From positions 62,001 to 126,000 of the forward strand of contig NZ_JAUSUJ010000018.1 of assembly GCF_030813915.1 (NCBI RefSeq): DNA of 64,000 nucleotides, written 5' to 3'. This document shows, one piece after another, positions 1 to 9,136 of the stretch. The notes beneath the pieces were generated by a model, which saw nothing but the letters and a program-made list of their open reading frames with translations, made no database searches and was not told the DNA's origin. Origin of the DNA: Rhodoplanes tepidamans (GTDB taxonomy: Bacteria; Pseudomonadota; Alphaproteobacteria; Rhizobiales; Xanthobacteraceae). The stretch's first letter is position 1; each line of letters begins with the position of its first letter. The position numbers were made by a program, and so were the translations under genes.

Positions 1-965
1 TGGCGCGCGAGCGGGCCGCCGCCGAGGCGGCGCGCGACCGGCTGCGCCGCGAGCACGCCGACGCGCAGTCCGCCGTGCTGGCGGCCCGCAGCGAGGCGGA
101 GGCCGAAACGCTGCGCCTGCAGGCACTGCAGCTCGATCTCGCCGACATGCAGACCAGACTCGGCGAGGATCTGGCCGTCTGCCCCGACGACAGGCGGGCC
201 GAGCGGCTGGTGTCGCTGGCGGCCGAGGCCGCGCAGGCGCGCGCCGCCTTCGACGCGGCGACCCGCCGGGCGGCGGAGCTGCGCGCCGCGGTGCCGACCG
301 CCGACCAGCGCACCGCGCTCGACGCCCGGGTGAGGCGGCTGACCCAGGCGATCGACGGCCGCGAAAGACGGCTCGCCGAGGTCGAGCGCGACATCGCCAA
401 CCTGCAGGGCCGCATCGCCACCCGGGGCGGCGAAGGGCTGGGCGAGCGCGAGGCCGAGACGGCCGACGCGCTGGCGCTGGCCGAGACCGAGGTCGCCGCC
501 ATCGAGCGCCGGCTCGCCGCGCTCAGGCTCCTGCGCGACGCCGTGACGGAGAGCCGCCGCGCCGCGCGCGACAGCTATCTGGCCCCGGTGAAGACCGCCA
601 TGCGGCCCTATCTGCACGCCCTGTTCCCGGGCGCCGACGCGGCGCTCGACGCCTCCTTCGCGATCGACGGGCTGACCCGGGCCGGGGCCGACGAGCCCTT
701 CGTGTCGCTCTCCGACGGCACCCGCGAGCAGGTCGCCATCATCGTCCGCCTCGCGCTCGGACGCCTGCTCGCCGAACGCGGCCAGGCCGTGCCCGTGCTG
801 CTCGACGACTCGCTCGTCTTCTCCGACGACGACCGCATCGAGCGGATGTTCGACGTGCTCACCCAGGCGGCCGAGAAGCAGCAGGTGATCGTCCTCACCT
901 GCCGCAGCCGCGCCTTCCTCAGCTGCGGCGGCCGCGCGCTGACGATCGAGCGCGACGACGCGTAG
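1..965 (+). CDS. YhaN/SMC-like coiled-coil ATPase, C-terminal part (5' end outside window)
   Basis: The frame is open from base 3 at the left edge, so the gene begins upstream. The first ~180 visible residues are Ala/Arg/Glu-rich heptad-like helix, consistent with the returning arm of a coiled coil. Near the C-terminus are an ABC signature-like LSDGTREQ and a Walker B segment VPVLLDDS followed by a D-loop-like FSDDDR. This arrangement is typical of RecF/SMC/YhaN-type ABC ATPases acting in DNA metabolism. The Walker A half lies outside the window, so substrate and partners cannot be inferred. YhaN-like rather than SMC is favoured by the short C-terminal lobe ending soon after the Switch region (VIVLTCRS). 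It ends with TAG and is followed by a long gene-poor gap. Confidence 0.7.
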   Translation, partial: ARERAAAEAARDRLRREHADAQSAVLAARSEAEAETLRLQALQLDLADMQTRLGEDLAVCPDDRRAERLVSLAAEAAQARAAFDAATRRAAELRAAVPTADQRTALDARVRRLTQAIDGRERRLAEVERDIANLQGRIATRGGEGLGEREAETADALALAETEVAAIERRLAALRLLRDAVTESRRAARDSYLAPVKTAMRPYLHALFPGADAALDASFAIDGLTRAGADEPFVSLSDGTREQVAIIVRLALGRLLAERGQAVPVLLDDSLVFSDDDRIERMFDVLTQAAEKQQVIVLTCRSRAFLSCGGRALTIERDDA

Positions 966-1596
966 GGCGGTTTCCGGTCGCGATGAACCGGCCCCGCTTC
1001 CGTTCGTCCCCGCGCAGGCGCTGCGGCATGCACACATCGTGCGCTGCGCATGCCAATCATCATGCGGCGGGCTCGCCCCGCGCATCCGTCACTCTTCGCA
1101 GACAGCCATGCTTCGCAAGCCGTCATGTTTTTCGAAGCGGATGGTCGGCCGGGGCGAGCCCGGCGATGACGCCGACGAAATGCGATGCATTGAATTCGCT
1201 GACGCTTTCGGGACCTGCGCATCCCATGGCGCGCCAGCGGGGACCCAGGGCGGCAGGACGTGTGGCCCCTGGATTCCCGCTTGCGCGGGAATGAGCCGAG
1301 AATGGGTCGAGCTCAGCGAACCGGCCGGCGGTGAGGCGTAGCGCGGGTGCGGCACACCGCGCCGGCTTACGCCGTCGGACCTCGCGAGCGGCCCCTCGGG
1401 GGCGCACCTGCAGACGGCACGGGCCTCTCCGTGTCCGCCCTGCGGCCCGCGGCGACCTCCCGTCCACGTTGTCACCTCTCCGTCACGCGCCCCTCATCGC
1501 CGCGCAACAGGAATCGCCGAACACTGTCCGAATGATCGGAGACGCCGGGTCGCCGCGCCGGGCGGTGGCCGCGCTCCGACCCGACCCCGTTCGACG
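966..1596. other. Gene-poor intergenic region with REP-like remnant
   Basis: No convincing gene is seen; the open frames here lack family signals and overlap on both strands. It contains a REP-like element at about 1225-1297. The right-hand hairpin is well formed (GGATTCCCGC ... GCGGGAATGAG), while the left partner is degenerate (around GGGGACCCAGGG). The final ~100 bases before plsC are slightly less GC-rich and may hold its promoter, but no clear -35/-10 pair was found. Confidence 0.5.
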
Positions 1597-2430
1597 ATGT
1601 CGCTGTACGCCGATCCGCCCGACTGGGAGCTCGTGACGCTGGGCGAGCTGCTGCGCTGGCCGCTGCCTTATCAGGAGGGCGCCGTGAACCGCGGCCTGCT
1701 GCGCGCCGTGGCGCTGGCGGCGCGCGGCCGCGTGCTGGCGGTGAGCGGGCTGCAGAACGTCCGGGCCGGCTACGACCCGTTCATCCTCGCCCTCAACCAC
1801 TCGACCCGCACCGAGGCGCTGCTGGTGCCCGCCGTGCTGACCCTGCATCGCGGCGGCCGGCTGATCCACTTCATGGCCGACTGGAATTTCCGGCTGATCC
1901 CCGGAATCGGCCTGCTCTATCGCCGGGCAGAGACCCTCACCGTCACGACGAAGCCGGCGCGGCCGCGGGTGCTCGACGCGTTGCGCCCGCTCTACCGCGC
2001 GCCCGGCTCGGTGCTCGACCATGCCCGCGCGACGCTCGCCCGCGGCCGATCGGTCGGCGTCTTCGTCGAGGGCACGGTCAACCGCGATCCCGAGACGCTG
2101 CTGCCCGGTCGGCGCAGCGCCGCGCTCCTGTCGCTGGAGACCGGCGTGCCGATCGTGCCGGTCGGCATCCGCTTCCCGCATGCCGCGCCCGGCCGGCCGA
2201 TCGGCGACGGCGACGCCATGGAGGTCCGCATCGGGCCCCCGCTGCTGCCGCGCGAGCGCCTGGAGCGGCCGTCGCCCGCCGCCCTGCGCGCATGGCACGC
2301 GACCGTGATGGGCGAGATCGCCCGCCTGTCCGGCAAACGCTGGTCGCCCGCCCCCGGCTCCGGCCGCCTCGTCGGCGCGCCCCCCCGCCGGGCCGCCCTT
2401 CCGCCCCCCTCGCACGGAGCTGCGCCATGA
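1597..2430 (+). CDS. 1-acyl-sn-glycerol-3-phosphate acyltransferase-like protein (PlsC superfamily)
   Basis: This 277-residue protein carries the PlsC acyltransferase blocks. The first is an NHSTRTE motif at about residues 67-73, where the usual H-x4-D has Glu instead of Asp. The second is FVEGTVNR (about 155-162), matching the FPEGTRS block that binds glycerol phosphate. A VPIVPVGI strand follows. Such enzymes move fatty acyl groups from acyl-ACP or acyl-CoA to an acceptor, usually lysophosphatidate, at the inner membrane. Its stop overlaps the start of the next gene (ATGA), so the two are translationally coupled. The partner is a LuxI/FeeM-like acyltransferase, so a lipid other than phosphatidate is possible. 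The C-terminus is Pro/Arg-rich and probably disordered. Confidence 0.8.
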   Translation: MSLYADPPDWELVTLGELLRWPLPYQEGAVNRGLLRAVALAARGRVLAVSGLQNVRAGYDPFILALNHSTRTEALLVPAVLTLHRGGRLIHFMADWNFRLIPGIGLLYRRAETLTVTTKPARPRVLDALRPLYRAPGSVLDHARATLARGRSVGVFVEGTVNRDPETLLPGRRSAALLSLETGVPIVPVGIRFPHAAPGRPIGDGDAMEVRIGPPLLPRERLERPSPAALRAWHATVMGEIARLSGKRWSPAPGSGRLVGAPPRRAALPPPSHGAAP

Positions 2431-3104
2431 CACTGGACGAGCGCGTGACCACCACCCGGGTGACCGACGAGGCCGGACGCCAGCGGGTGCTGACGGTGCT
2501 GCAGGCCACCTATCAGCGCGAGAAGCGCTGGGTGATCGATCCGGAGACCCAGTTCCCGCCCGCCGACCTCGCCCGCGACGACGTCTCGTGGTTCGTGGTC
2601 GACGTGCGCTCGCGTCCGATCGGCGTGCGGGTGCGCCCGGCCGGCGTCGTGCGGGTCGTCTACGATCCGCCGGTCGAGGCCTATGCGTCCTACGGCTTCG
2701 CGCCGCTCGACCCGTCGCTGAAGATCGAGGACATGATCCGCGGCAGCCGCATCGCCGAGATCGGCCGGTTCGCCGTGGTGCCGCGCTTCCGCCGCCGCTT
2801 GGTGGTCGCCGCCGCGCTGATGCGGGCCGCCGCCGCCGAGACCATCTCGCGCGGCTACACGCACTACCTCACCGACGTGTTCGAGGACGACCCGCACAGT
2901 CCCTACGGCTTCCACACCCGCGTGATGGGCTTCCACCCGGTCGCCACCCACGAGGTCGGCGAGCTCGCCTGCAGCAGCCGCCGCATCACCATGGTGCTCG
3001 ACCTCAAGGCCGCGTATCAGCGCCTGAAGCGGCGCGGCAACTGGATGTTCCGGTATCTCACCAGCCAGTGGCCCGACGCACTGCACCAGCGCCTCGTCGC
3101 CTGA
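2427..3104 (+). CDS. GNAT-fold acyltransferase of the LuxI/FeeM (autoinducer or N-acyl amino acid synthase) type
   Basis: The ATG at 2427 overlaps the plsC-like stop and gives 225 residues. The order of blocks resembles acyl-homoserine lactone and N-acyl amino acid synthases. There is an N-terminal YQREKRWV (aromatic/basic, like the R-x-x-x-F/W region of LuxI). This is followed by a DDVSWFVV strand, then IGVRVRPAGVVR (like G-x-x-R-L-x-P), and then EIGRFAVVP, matching the E-x-S-R-F-A-V signature. A later YGFHTRVMGFHPV segment is more FeeM-like than LuxI-like. From known families it would join an acyl chain (from acyl-ACP) to an amine-bearing acceptor. The product is not predictable. No luxR-type gene is adjacent. 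A generic GNAT remains possible. Confidence 0.65.
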   Translation: MTLDERVTTTRVTDEAGRQRVLTVLQATYQREKRWVIDPETQFPPADLARDDVSWFVVDVRSRPIGVRVRPAGVVRVVYDPPVEAYASYGFAPLDPSLKIEDMIRGSRIAEIGRFAVVPRFRRRLVVAAALMRAAAAETISRGYTHYLTDVFEDDPHSPYGFHTRVMGFHPVATHEVGELACSSRRITMVLDLKAAYQRLKRRGNWMFRYLTSQWPDALHQRLVA

Positions 3105-3274
3105 CGCAGCGCCAGATCGGAGTCCGAAGAGCGTTCTTCTCTCCGATACGCGATGACGTGCTTCGATCCGGCCGATCCCGTATCGACCACCCATCGCTGG
3201 AGCGGTCCGCACCGGAGTGCTATCGCGGACGGCGACCGCCTGTCGATAACGGCGGCGCAGTCCGGGAGAGCATC

Positions 3275-4267
3275 ATGATCGACACGACGCGACGACGGCT
3301 CCTCATCGGCGGTGCGGCGGGCCTCGCTGCCGCCTCGTTCCCCGCCCCGGCCGTGCACGCCCAGGCCGCCTGGCCGAAGGAGCGGCCGATCAAGATCGTC
3401 GTGCCCTTCCCGGCCGGCGCCGCCAACGACGCCATGGGCCGGCTCGCCGGGCAGCGCCTGCAGGACAAGCTCGGCGCCACCGTCGTGGTGGAAAACCGTC
3501 CGGGCGGCAGCGCCGTGATCGGCACCACCGCGGTGCTGCATTCGCCGCCGGACGGCTACACTCTGCTCGCCTCGGCGTTCAACCACATCGTCCTGAACAT
3601 GGTGGTCGGCGGCGTCACGTTCGATCCGCAGAAGGACTTCGAGGTGGTCGGCCGCACGGCCAAGGCGCCGCTCGTGATGGTGATGGCGCCGGGCCGTCCG
3701 GAGAAGAGCATCGCCGAGGTGATCGCCGCCGCCAAGGCGCAGCCCGACAAGTGGACCTTCGCGGTCGCGGCGCTCGGCGCGCCGAGCCATCTCGCCGCCA
3801 TCGACTTCCTCGCCCGCGCCGGCCTGACCATGACCATCTCGCCCTATCGCGGCACGGCGCCGGCCCTGACCGACGTGATGGGCGGCCACGTCCAGCTTCT
3901 CATCGACTCCTCCTTCGCGCTGCTGCCCTCGGCGCGCGACGGCAAGGTGAAGGCGCTCGGCATCGCCTCGCTGGAACGCTCGAAGCTCGCCCCCGAGATC
4001 CCGACCATCGCCGAGAGCGGCATGCCGGGCTTCCAGTGGCAGTCGTGGTACGGCATCTGGGCCCCGAAGGGCACGCCGCTCGCCATTCGGGAGCAGATCA
4101 ACGCCGTGATGCGCGAGGCGATGGCCGATCCCGAGGTCCAGAAGCGCCTCGAGTCGACCCTGCTCGAGCCGGTCGTCGAGACCATCGACGAGACGAAGAG
4201 CTACATCGCCCGCGACGTCCCCCGCCTCGCCGCCCTGCTGAAGAGCGTGAACTTCCAGCCGCAGTGA
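3275..4267 (+). CDS. Tripartite tricarboxylate transporter (Bug/TctC) substrate-binding protein, orphan
   Basis: A 330-residue periplasmic receptor of the Bug/TctC family. The ATG at 3275 begins a Tat-like signal (TRRRLLIGG, then a hydrophobic stretch ending AVHAQ, cleavage around residue 30). Family hallmarks follow: PIKIVVPFPAGAANDAMGR, VVVENRPGG, and a SPPDGYTLL segment. Such proteins bind carboxylates and deliver them to TctAB permeases. No tctA or tctB lies next to it, so it may use the permease encoded 3 kb downstream, or act as a sensor-type receptor. The Ser/Thr pockets that normally contact carboxylates cannot be assigned to a ligand by eye. Confidence 0.9.
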   Translation: MIDTTRRRLLIGGAAGLAAASFPAPAVHAQAAWPKERPIKIVVPFPAGAANDAMGRLAGQRLQDKLGATVVVENRPGGSAVIGTTAVLHSPPDGYTLLASAFNHIVLNMVVGGVTFDPQKDFEVVGRTAKAPLVMVMAPGRPEKSIAEVIAAAKAQPDKWTFAVAALGAPSHLAAIDFLARAGLTMTISPYRGTAPALTDVMGGHVQLLIDSSFALLPSARDGKVKALGIASLERSKLAPEIPTIAESGMPGFQWQSWYGIWAPKGTPLAIREQINAVMREAMADPEVQKRLESTLLEPVVETIDETKSYIARDVPRLAALLKSVNFQPQ

Positions 4268-4614
4268 GGCGAGCCGAGCGACGCCGACGCGTGCCGCATC
4301 CTCCGCTCATCCCCGCGCAAGCGGGGATCCAGGGCGCCTTGCCGTGGAGCCCCTGGGTCCCCGCCTTCGTGGAGACGAGCGGATCGAGGCCGTCTCGTCG
4401 ACATCGCACGATTTCTGTTCGCTTCCCGGTCCGGCTCGGCTGCTCGGCCTGTCTTCGTCGGTCCTCGGCGCGCATCCGTCGCCTCCGACGCGCCGCGTCA
4501 CGAACGAACCGTGAATCGCACGGTACGCCAGCCCTTCGAAAACGCCCGTTTCATCGAATCGGAACGCACCTCGCCGGGTGGCGTTGAGTCGTCGTTTGTA
4601 CCGGAGTATGCCCG
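4268..4614. other. Intergenic region with REP doublet upstream of ku
   Basis: No gene seen. A type A REP doublet occupies 4303-4382. The remainder, 4383-4614, is the presumed ku leader; no clear promoter hexamers were found. Confidence 0.5.
4303..4382. repeat. REP-like doublet, type A
   Basis: Two palindromes in opposite orientation about 80 bp apart end to end: CCGCTCATCCCCGCGCAAGC with its complement GGGGATCC, then CCTGGGTCCCCGCC with a partly decayed GGAGACGAGCGG arm. The same layout recurs at five other places in the window, always between genes. Confidence 0.75.
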
Positions 4615-5490
4615 ATGGCACCGCGTGCGAACTGGAAGGGCTATCTACGCCTGTCGCTGGTCTCCTGCCCGATCGCGCTCTATCCCGCGACGACGGACCG
4701 CGAAAAGATTCGCCTGAATCTCCTCGACAAGGCGACCGGGCACCGCATCCGCATGCAGAAGGTGGACGCCGACACGGGCGAGCCGGTCGAGGCCGGCGAC
4801 ATCGTCAAGGGCTACAAGACCGCCGACGGCTATGTCGAGATCACGTCCGAGGATCTCGAGTCGATCGAGATCGAGAGCTCGCGCACCCTCGACATCACCC
4901 GCTTCGTGCCGCACGAGGAGATCGACGATCTCTACAATGTGCGGCCCTACTACGTCGTCCCGGACGGCGAGGCCGGCCGCCAGGCCTTCGCGGTGATCCG
5001 CGAGGCGATCCGGGCCCGCGGCATGGTGGCGCTCGGCCGCGTCGTCATCTCCAGCCGCGAGCACGTCATCGCGCTGGAGCCGCGCGGCAAGGGCCTGATG
5101 GGCACGCTGCTGCGCTATCCCTACGAGGTGCGCGACGAGGCCGAGTTCTTCGACGACATCCCGGACGAGCCGATCCCCAAGGAGATGATCGAGCTCGCGA
5201 CCCACATCATCGACACCATGAAGGGCGAATTCCGCCCCGACGAGTTCGAGGACCGGTACGAGACGGCGCTGCGCGAGCTGATCGCCCGCAAGGAAAACGG
5301 CGAGGCGGCCCGGCCGACCCGCCAGAAGACGCCGTCCAAGGTGGTGAACCTGATGGACGCACTCCGGCGCAGCGTCGAGGCGCAGGACGGGGCGGGCCCG
5401 GGCCACCCGCGCAAGCCGGTCGGCCGCGGCGCGGCGACCGCCAAGAAGGCGCGCGGTGGAACGTCGCAGCGTCGCCGCCGCGCCGGCTGA
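4615..5490 (+). CDS. ku: Ku protein (non-homologous end joining)
   Basis: A 291-residue bacterial Ku homologue. It starts with the family's WKGYLRLSLVSCPIALYPAT and includes MQKVDADTGEPVE and the DIVKGY segment. It continues through the beta-barrel ring (SSREHVIALEPRGKGLMGTLLRYPYEVR) that encircles DNA ends. Length is typical for the family. The C-terminus from about residue 255 is a Lys/Arg/Gly/Ala-rich tail, as in many alphaproteobacterial Ku proteins, and probably adds DNA affinity and ligase recruitment. Bacterial Ku homodimers bind double-strand ends and recruit LigD. No ligD is adjacent, so the partner must lie elsewhere. The gene stands alone between uptake genes. Confidence 0.95.
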   Translation: MAPRANWKGYLRLSLVSCPIALYPATTDREKIRLNLLDKATGHRIRMQKVDADTGEPVEAGDIVKGYKTADGYVEITSEDLESIEIESSRTLDITRFVPHEEIDDLYNVRPYYVVPDGEAGRQAFAVIREAIRARGMVALGRVVISSREHVIALEPRGKGLMGTLLRYPYEVRDEAEFFDDIPDEPIPKEMIELATHIIDTMKGEFRPDEFEDRYETALRELIARKENGEAARPTRQKTPSKVVNLMDALRRSVEAQDGAGPGHPRKPVGRGAATAKKARGGTSQRRRRAG

Positions 5491-5950
5491 AGCAGCGCCG
5501 GCGGCACCGTCCGTCTTCTTCGCCGGCCCGCGCGACGGACTCCCACCATCCGTAGTTTCCGGGATCGCAGCCCCGCGAGCCGCCGCCCGCGCTGCGATGC
5601 AGCACGCATGGCCCGCATTGCGGCAACGCGAGGCGATCCGCGTTAATGCTCCATATCATCCGATAAACAATCGGGATTCCAGCGCCGACGCAGGACGTTT
5701 TAGATCGACCGGCCGTTTGGCGGCCTTCCCACGGCGTGTCCAGTCTGCTGCAATCGCTCGCCGGCGCACGAATCGTCGCCGACGACAACCCGCCGCGGCT
5801 CCCGGCTCGGTTCTTATCCGCCACCGCGCCCGCATGCGCGTCACGCGGATCAGGGCGGGCGAGTCCGTTGCTTTTCCAAAGGTTGCTAATGAGGCAGCAT
5901 CCGCCGCGGCGACAGTGACCGAAACGACTCTTCCACGTCCGGAGGACCTG
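5491..5950. other. Intergenic region upstream of tctCBA
   Basis: No gene seen. The stretch 5640-5680 is unusually AT-rich for this genome and contains the dyad CCGAT-AAACA-ATCGG at 5660-5674, a possible operator for the tct operon. A GGAGGA Shine-Dalgarno ends this region just before the ATG at 5951. No repeats of the REP families were found here. Confidence 0.4.
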
Positions 5951-6934
5951 ATGAGACTGACGCGGACCACTGCCACGACTTTTCGTTTGTTCGGCGCGGC
6001 GGCTGCCGCCGGACTTCTGCTCTCCCTGCCGTCTCCCGCCCACGCCGAGTTCCCCGAGAAGACGATCGAGATGACGACGTTGTTCGGCGGCCCGGCGCAG
6101 ACGATCAGCCAGGTGCTCGCCGATCTGATGTCGAAGAACATCGGCCAGCCCGTCATCACGGTCAGCCGGCCCGGCGGCGGCGGCGCCATCGGCTACACGT
6201 TCCTGCAGAGCGCTGCACCGGACGGCTACAGCATCGTGTTCTCCTCGAACTCGATCTCGACCGTCTACTATCAGGGCAATCTGCCGTTCAATTATTCGGC
6301 CCTCGCGCCTGTTGCGCAGATCGGAATGGAAGTGCCGGTGCTCGCCGTCCGCGCCGACTCCGGCTGGAAGGACCTCAAGGCCCTGCAGGACGCCGGCAAG
6401 GCGAGCGGCAAGAAGCTGCGCGTCGGCGTCTCCGGCCTCGGCACCTTCACCCACCTCGCCTCGGCGGCGCTGTTCAACCGCCTCGGCCTGCAGGTGGTCT
6501 ACATTCCGTACGGCGAAGGCCGTGCGCCGGCCGAGCTGCTCGGCGGGCGCATCGATGCGGCCCTGCAGTGGGCGAGCCAGTTCGCCCCGCACGTGAAGGC
6601 CGGCACCATCAACGTGCTGTGCATGACCAGCAAGGAGAAGGTCGACCTTCCGGTCGACACCGTCACCTGCGACTCCGCCGGAGCCAAGGGCCTCGACCTC
6701 ACCATCTGGCGCGGCATCCACGCGCCCAAGGACACGCCGCCGGCCGTGATCGCCAAGCTCGAGGCGTCGATCAAGCAGGCCGTCGAGTCGCCCGACTTCA
6801 AGAAGGCCGGCGACAATCTCGGCTTCTCGCCGCTGTTCAAGTCGGCCAAGGACTTCGGCGCCATGGTGGCCGAGAACGACAAGGAGATCGGCGAGCTCAT
6901 GACCGAGCTCGGCATCAACAAGAAGAAGAAGTAG
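5951..6934 (+). CDS. tctC: TctC-family substrate-binding protein of a tripartite tricarboxylate transporter
   Basis: A 327-residue periplasmic binding protein, preceded by GGAGGA 5 bases before the ATG. It has a Sec signal (hydrophobic AAAAAGLLLSLPSPAHA, cleavage near residue 32). Mature-domain landmarks are EKTIEMTTLFGGPAQTIS in place of the usual VPFPAGG strand, ITVSRPGGGGAIG and SAAPDGYSIVFSSN. The first ligand loop is divergent (TLFGGPAQT), suggesting a substrate different from the paralogues at 3275 and 47316. It ends in a Lys-rich tail (NKKKK). It is the first gene of a tctC-tctB-tctA operon, the standard order for this secondary carboxylate uptake system. Confidence 0.9.
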   Translation: MRLTRTTATTFRLFGAAAAAGLLLSLPSPAHAEFPEKTIEMTTLFGGPAQTISQVLADLMSKNIGQPVITVSRPGGGGAIGYTFLQSAAPDGYSIVFSSNSISTVYYQGNLPFNYSALAPVAQIGMEVPVLAVRADSGWKDLKALQDAGKASGKKLRVGVSGLGTFTHLASAALFNRLGLQVVYIPYGEGRAPAELLGGRIDAALQWASQFAPHVKAGTINVLCMTSKEKVDLPVDTVTCDSAGAKGLDLTIWRGIHAPKDTPPAVIAKLEASIKQAVESPDFKKAGDNLGFSPLFKSAKDFGAMVAENDKEIGELMTELGINKKKK

Positions 6935-7005
6935 CACGATCAGCGAGGCGGGCCGCGCGCCCGCCTCGACCTCGCACGCCAAGAACAGTCACCTGGGAGT
7001 ACCCG

Positions 7006-7491
7006 ATGGCGGCCGACCGCGCCCGAGATCTTCTGACCGGAACACTGCTCTTCGTCATCGCCCTGGTGTGGATCGGTTTCATCCTGACCACCATCCCGGA
7101 CTCGCCCGGCAGCCCGTCGAGCGCCCGGACCTTCCCGCTCGCCTCCGGCATCGCGCTGGCGGTGCTCTCCGCCGTGCTGCTGGCCGGCGCGATCTTCAGA
7201 ACATCCCCGCTCCAGGCCAAGAAGGCCGCGCCGGCCCTCGACGCGCTCGACTGGCGCGGCATCGCCGCCACCTTCGGGTTCCTGGCCGTCTACATCCTGC
7301 TGCTGAAGCTCACCGGCTTCCTGATCGGCACCGTCGTCGCCCTCGCCGCCTTCCTGTATCTCATGCTCGGCAAGCGATCGCCGTGGCTGCTGATCGGGTA
7401 TCCGGTCGGCTTCGCCGTGGCGGTCTGGCTGATCCTCGGCAAGCTCCTCGCCGTCTACCTGCCGCAAGGCGAGCTGATCAATCTGTTCTGA
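7006..7491 (+). CDS. tctB: TctB-family small membrane subunit
   Basis: A 161-residue integral membrane protein with four hydrophobic segments (about residues 9-28, 43-64, 84-110 and 125-145). This matches the small-subunit topology of tripartite tricarboxylate transporters. The segment separating helices 1 and 2 carries SARTFPLASGIAL, a typical TctB feature. It lies between tctC and tctA with a 9-bp gap to tctA, so it is almost certainly co-transcribed and forms the membrane complex with TctA. Its role is structural or stabilising; substrate choice comes from TctC. A GGGAG Shine-Dalgarno lies 8 bases before the ATG at 7006. Confidence 0.85.
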   Translation: MAADRARDLLTGTLLFVIALVWIGFILTTIPDSPGSPSSARTFPLASGIALAVLSAVLLAGAIFRTSPLQAKKAAPALDALDWRGIAATFGFLAVYILLLKLTGFLIGTVVALAAFLYLMLGKRSPWLLIGYPVGFAVAVWLILGKLLAVYLPQGELINLF

Positions 7492-7500
7492 GGATCGACC

Positions 7501-9006
7501 ATGGACATCTTCCTGACCGCCCTGGCCGCCTCGCTCAGCTGGCAGGCGCTGCTCGGCACCTTCTTCGGCGCGCTGGTCGGCCTGATCTTCGGCGCCATTC
7601 CGGGGCTGACCTACTCCATGGCGCTCGCCATGGTGCTGCCCATCACCTTCTCGATGAGCCACACGGCCGCCATCGCCATGCTGCTCGGCACCTATATCGG
7701 CGGCATGACGGGCGGCGCCGTCTCGGCCATCCTGATCGGCGTCCCCGGCACGCCCTCGGCCGCCGCCACGGTGCTCGACGGCGAGGTGATGGCCAAGCAG
7801 GGCAAGGCCTCGATCGCCATCGGCATCGCCACCATCGCGGGCTGCGTCGGGGGCATTCTCAGCCTGATCGTGATGCTGGTCTCGGTCGACGCGCTCGCCC
7901 GCGTCGCCATCTCGTTCGGGCCGGCCGAGATCACGGCGCTCGTCGTGTTCGGCCTCTCCACCATCTGCGGGCTGGCCGGCGGCTCGCTGGTGAAGGGCCT
8001 GATCGGCGGCGTCATCGGCCTGATGCTGATGAACATCGGCCAGGACCCGATCGACGGCGTGCCGCGCTTCACCTTCGGCACCACGGCGATGCTGCAGGGC
8101 GTCGACCTGCTGGTCGCCATGATCGGCCTGTTCGCGGTCCCGCACGTCGTCACCGTGTTCGCCACCTACTGGCGCGGCAAGGAGATGCGGATCGAGGCCG
8201 GCAACGTGCGCACGGAGCTGCCGTCCTGGCGGCTGCTGCTGTCGCAGCGCTGGAACTTCCTCCGATCCGCCGCCATCGGCACGGTGGTCGGCGCCATCCC
8301 GGGCACCGGCGGCCCGATCGCCGCGTTCCTGGCCTACGACCAGGCGAAGCGCTGGTCGAAGCATCCCGAGACCTTCGGCAAGGGCGAGGTGTCGGGCGTG
8401 GTCGCGCCGGAGGCGTCCAACCACGCCGTCACGGGCGGCGCCATGATCCCGCTGATCGGTCTCGGCATCCCGGGCGATCCCGCGACCGCCATCATCCTCG
8501 GCGGCCTGCTGATCCACGGCATCCAGCCGGGGCCGCTGCTGTTCATGGAGAAGCCCGACGTCATCATGTCGATCTATCTCCTGTTCGTCCTCGCCTACGT
8601 GGTGACGGCGCTCATCCAGCTGTTCGGGGTGCGCGCCTTCGTCAAGGCGCTGCGGGTGCCGCCGCACCTGATGGCGGTCGGCATCCTGGTGATGTGCGTG
8701 ATCGGCTCCTTCGCGATCCGCAACTCGCTGTTCGACGTCGGGGTGATGGGGCTGGTCGGGTTCGTCGCCTACTGGCTGATCAAGGGCGGCATTCCGGCGA
8801 CGCCGATCCTGCTCGGCCTGGTGCTCGGCCCGACGCTCGAGCGCGAGGCCCGCACCGCCATGATCATGTCGGAGGGCTCGCCCGCCGTGTTCGTCGAATC
8901 CTACACGGCGCTGCTGTTCTGGGCCCTCGCCCTGGTCATCCTCGGCAGCCAGCTGATCACCATGATGCGCAGCCGGAATCAGGGGAGCAAGAAGGCGGCG
9001 GCGTGA
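7501..9006 (+). CDS. tctA: TctA-family large transmembrane subunit
   Basis: A 501-residue polytopic protein with about twelve hydrophobic segments. It has the TctA repeat signatures FGAIPGLTYSMALAMVLP (residues ~28-45), GGAVSAILIGVPGTPSAAAT (~73-92) and, in the second half, VVGAIPGTGGPIAAFLAYDQ and PLIGLGIPGDPATAIILGG. These duplicated Gly/Pro-rich loops form the carboxylate and cation path in the family. With TctB and TctC it would import a di- or tricarboxylate driven by an ion gradient. It is the last gene of the tct operon. The next gene, dctA, follows after 130 bp on the same strand and might share transcripts. Confidence 0.93.
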   Translation: MDIFLTALAASLSWQALLGTFFGALVGLIFGAIPGLTYSMALAMVLPITFSMSHTAAIAMLLGTYIGGMTGGAVSAILIGVPGTPSAAATVLDGEVMAKQGKASIAIGIATIAGCVGGILSLIVMLVSVDALARVAISFGPAEITALVVFGLSTICGLAGGSLVKGLIGGVIGLMLMNIGQDPIDGVPRFTFGTTAMLQGVDLLVAMIGLFAVPHVVTVFATYWRGKEMRIEAGNVRTELPSWRLLLSQRWNFLRSAAIGTVVGAIPGTGGPIAAFLAYDQAKRWSKHPETFGKGEVSGVVAPEASNHAVTGGAMIPLIGLGIPGDPATAIILGGLLIHGIQPGPLLFMEKPDVIMSIYLLFVLAYVVTALIQLFGVRAFVKALRVPPHLMAVGILVMCVIGSFAIRNSLFDVGVMGLVGFVAYWLIKGGIPATPILLGLVLGPTLEREARTAMIMSEGSPAVFVESYTALLFWALALVILGSQLITMMRSRNQGSKKAAA

Positions 9007-9136
9007 ACGCGGCACCCCCGCGCGTTCCGCTCCGCGAGATTCACGGTCGACCGTCGACCGACAACGAAGCCGGGCCGGCGCACCGCGCCGACCGCCCGGC
9101 CGTCCCTGCGGGGACCGACTCTTTGGGGGAATGGTG

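Noticed and set aside
5660..5674. CCGAT-AAACA-ATCGG dyad upstream of tctC as a definite operator
   Set aside because: The arms are only five bases and it is nearly 280 bp from the start codon; kept only as a remark in the intergenic entry.
9045..9059. GGTCGAC-C-GTCGACC between tctA and dctA as a parS-like or operator site
   Set aside because: Only one short copy, no parAB nearby, and simple palindromes of this composition are common at this GC content.
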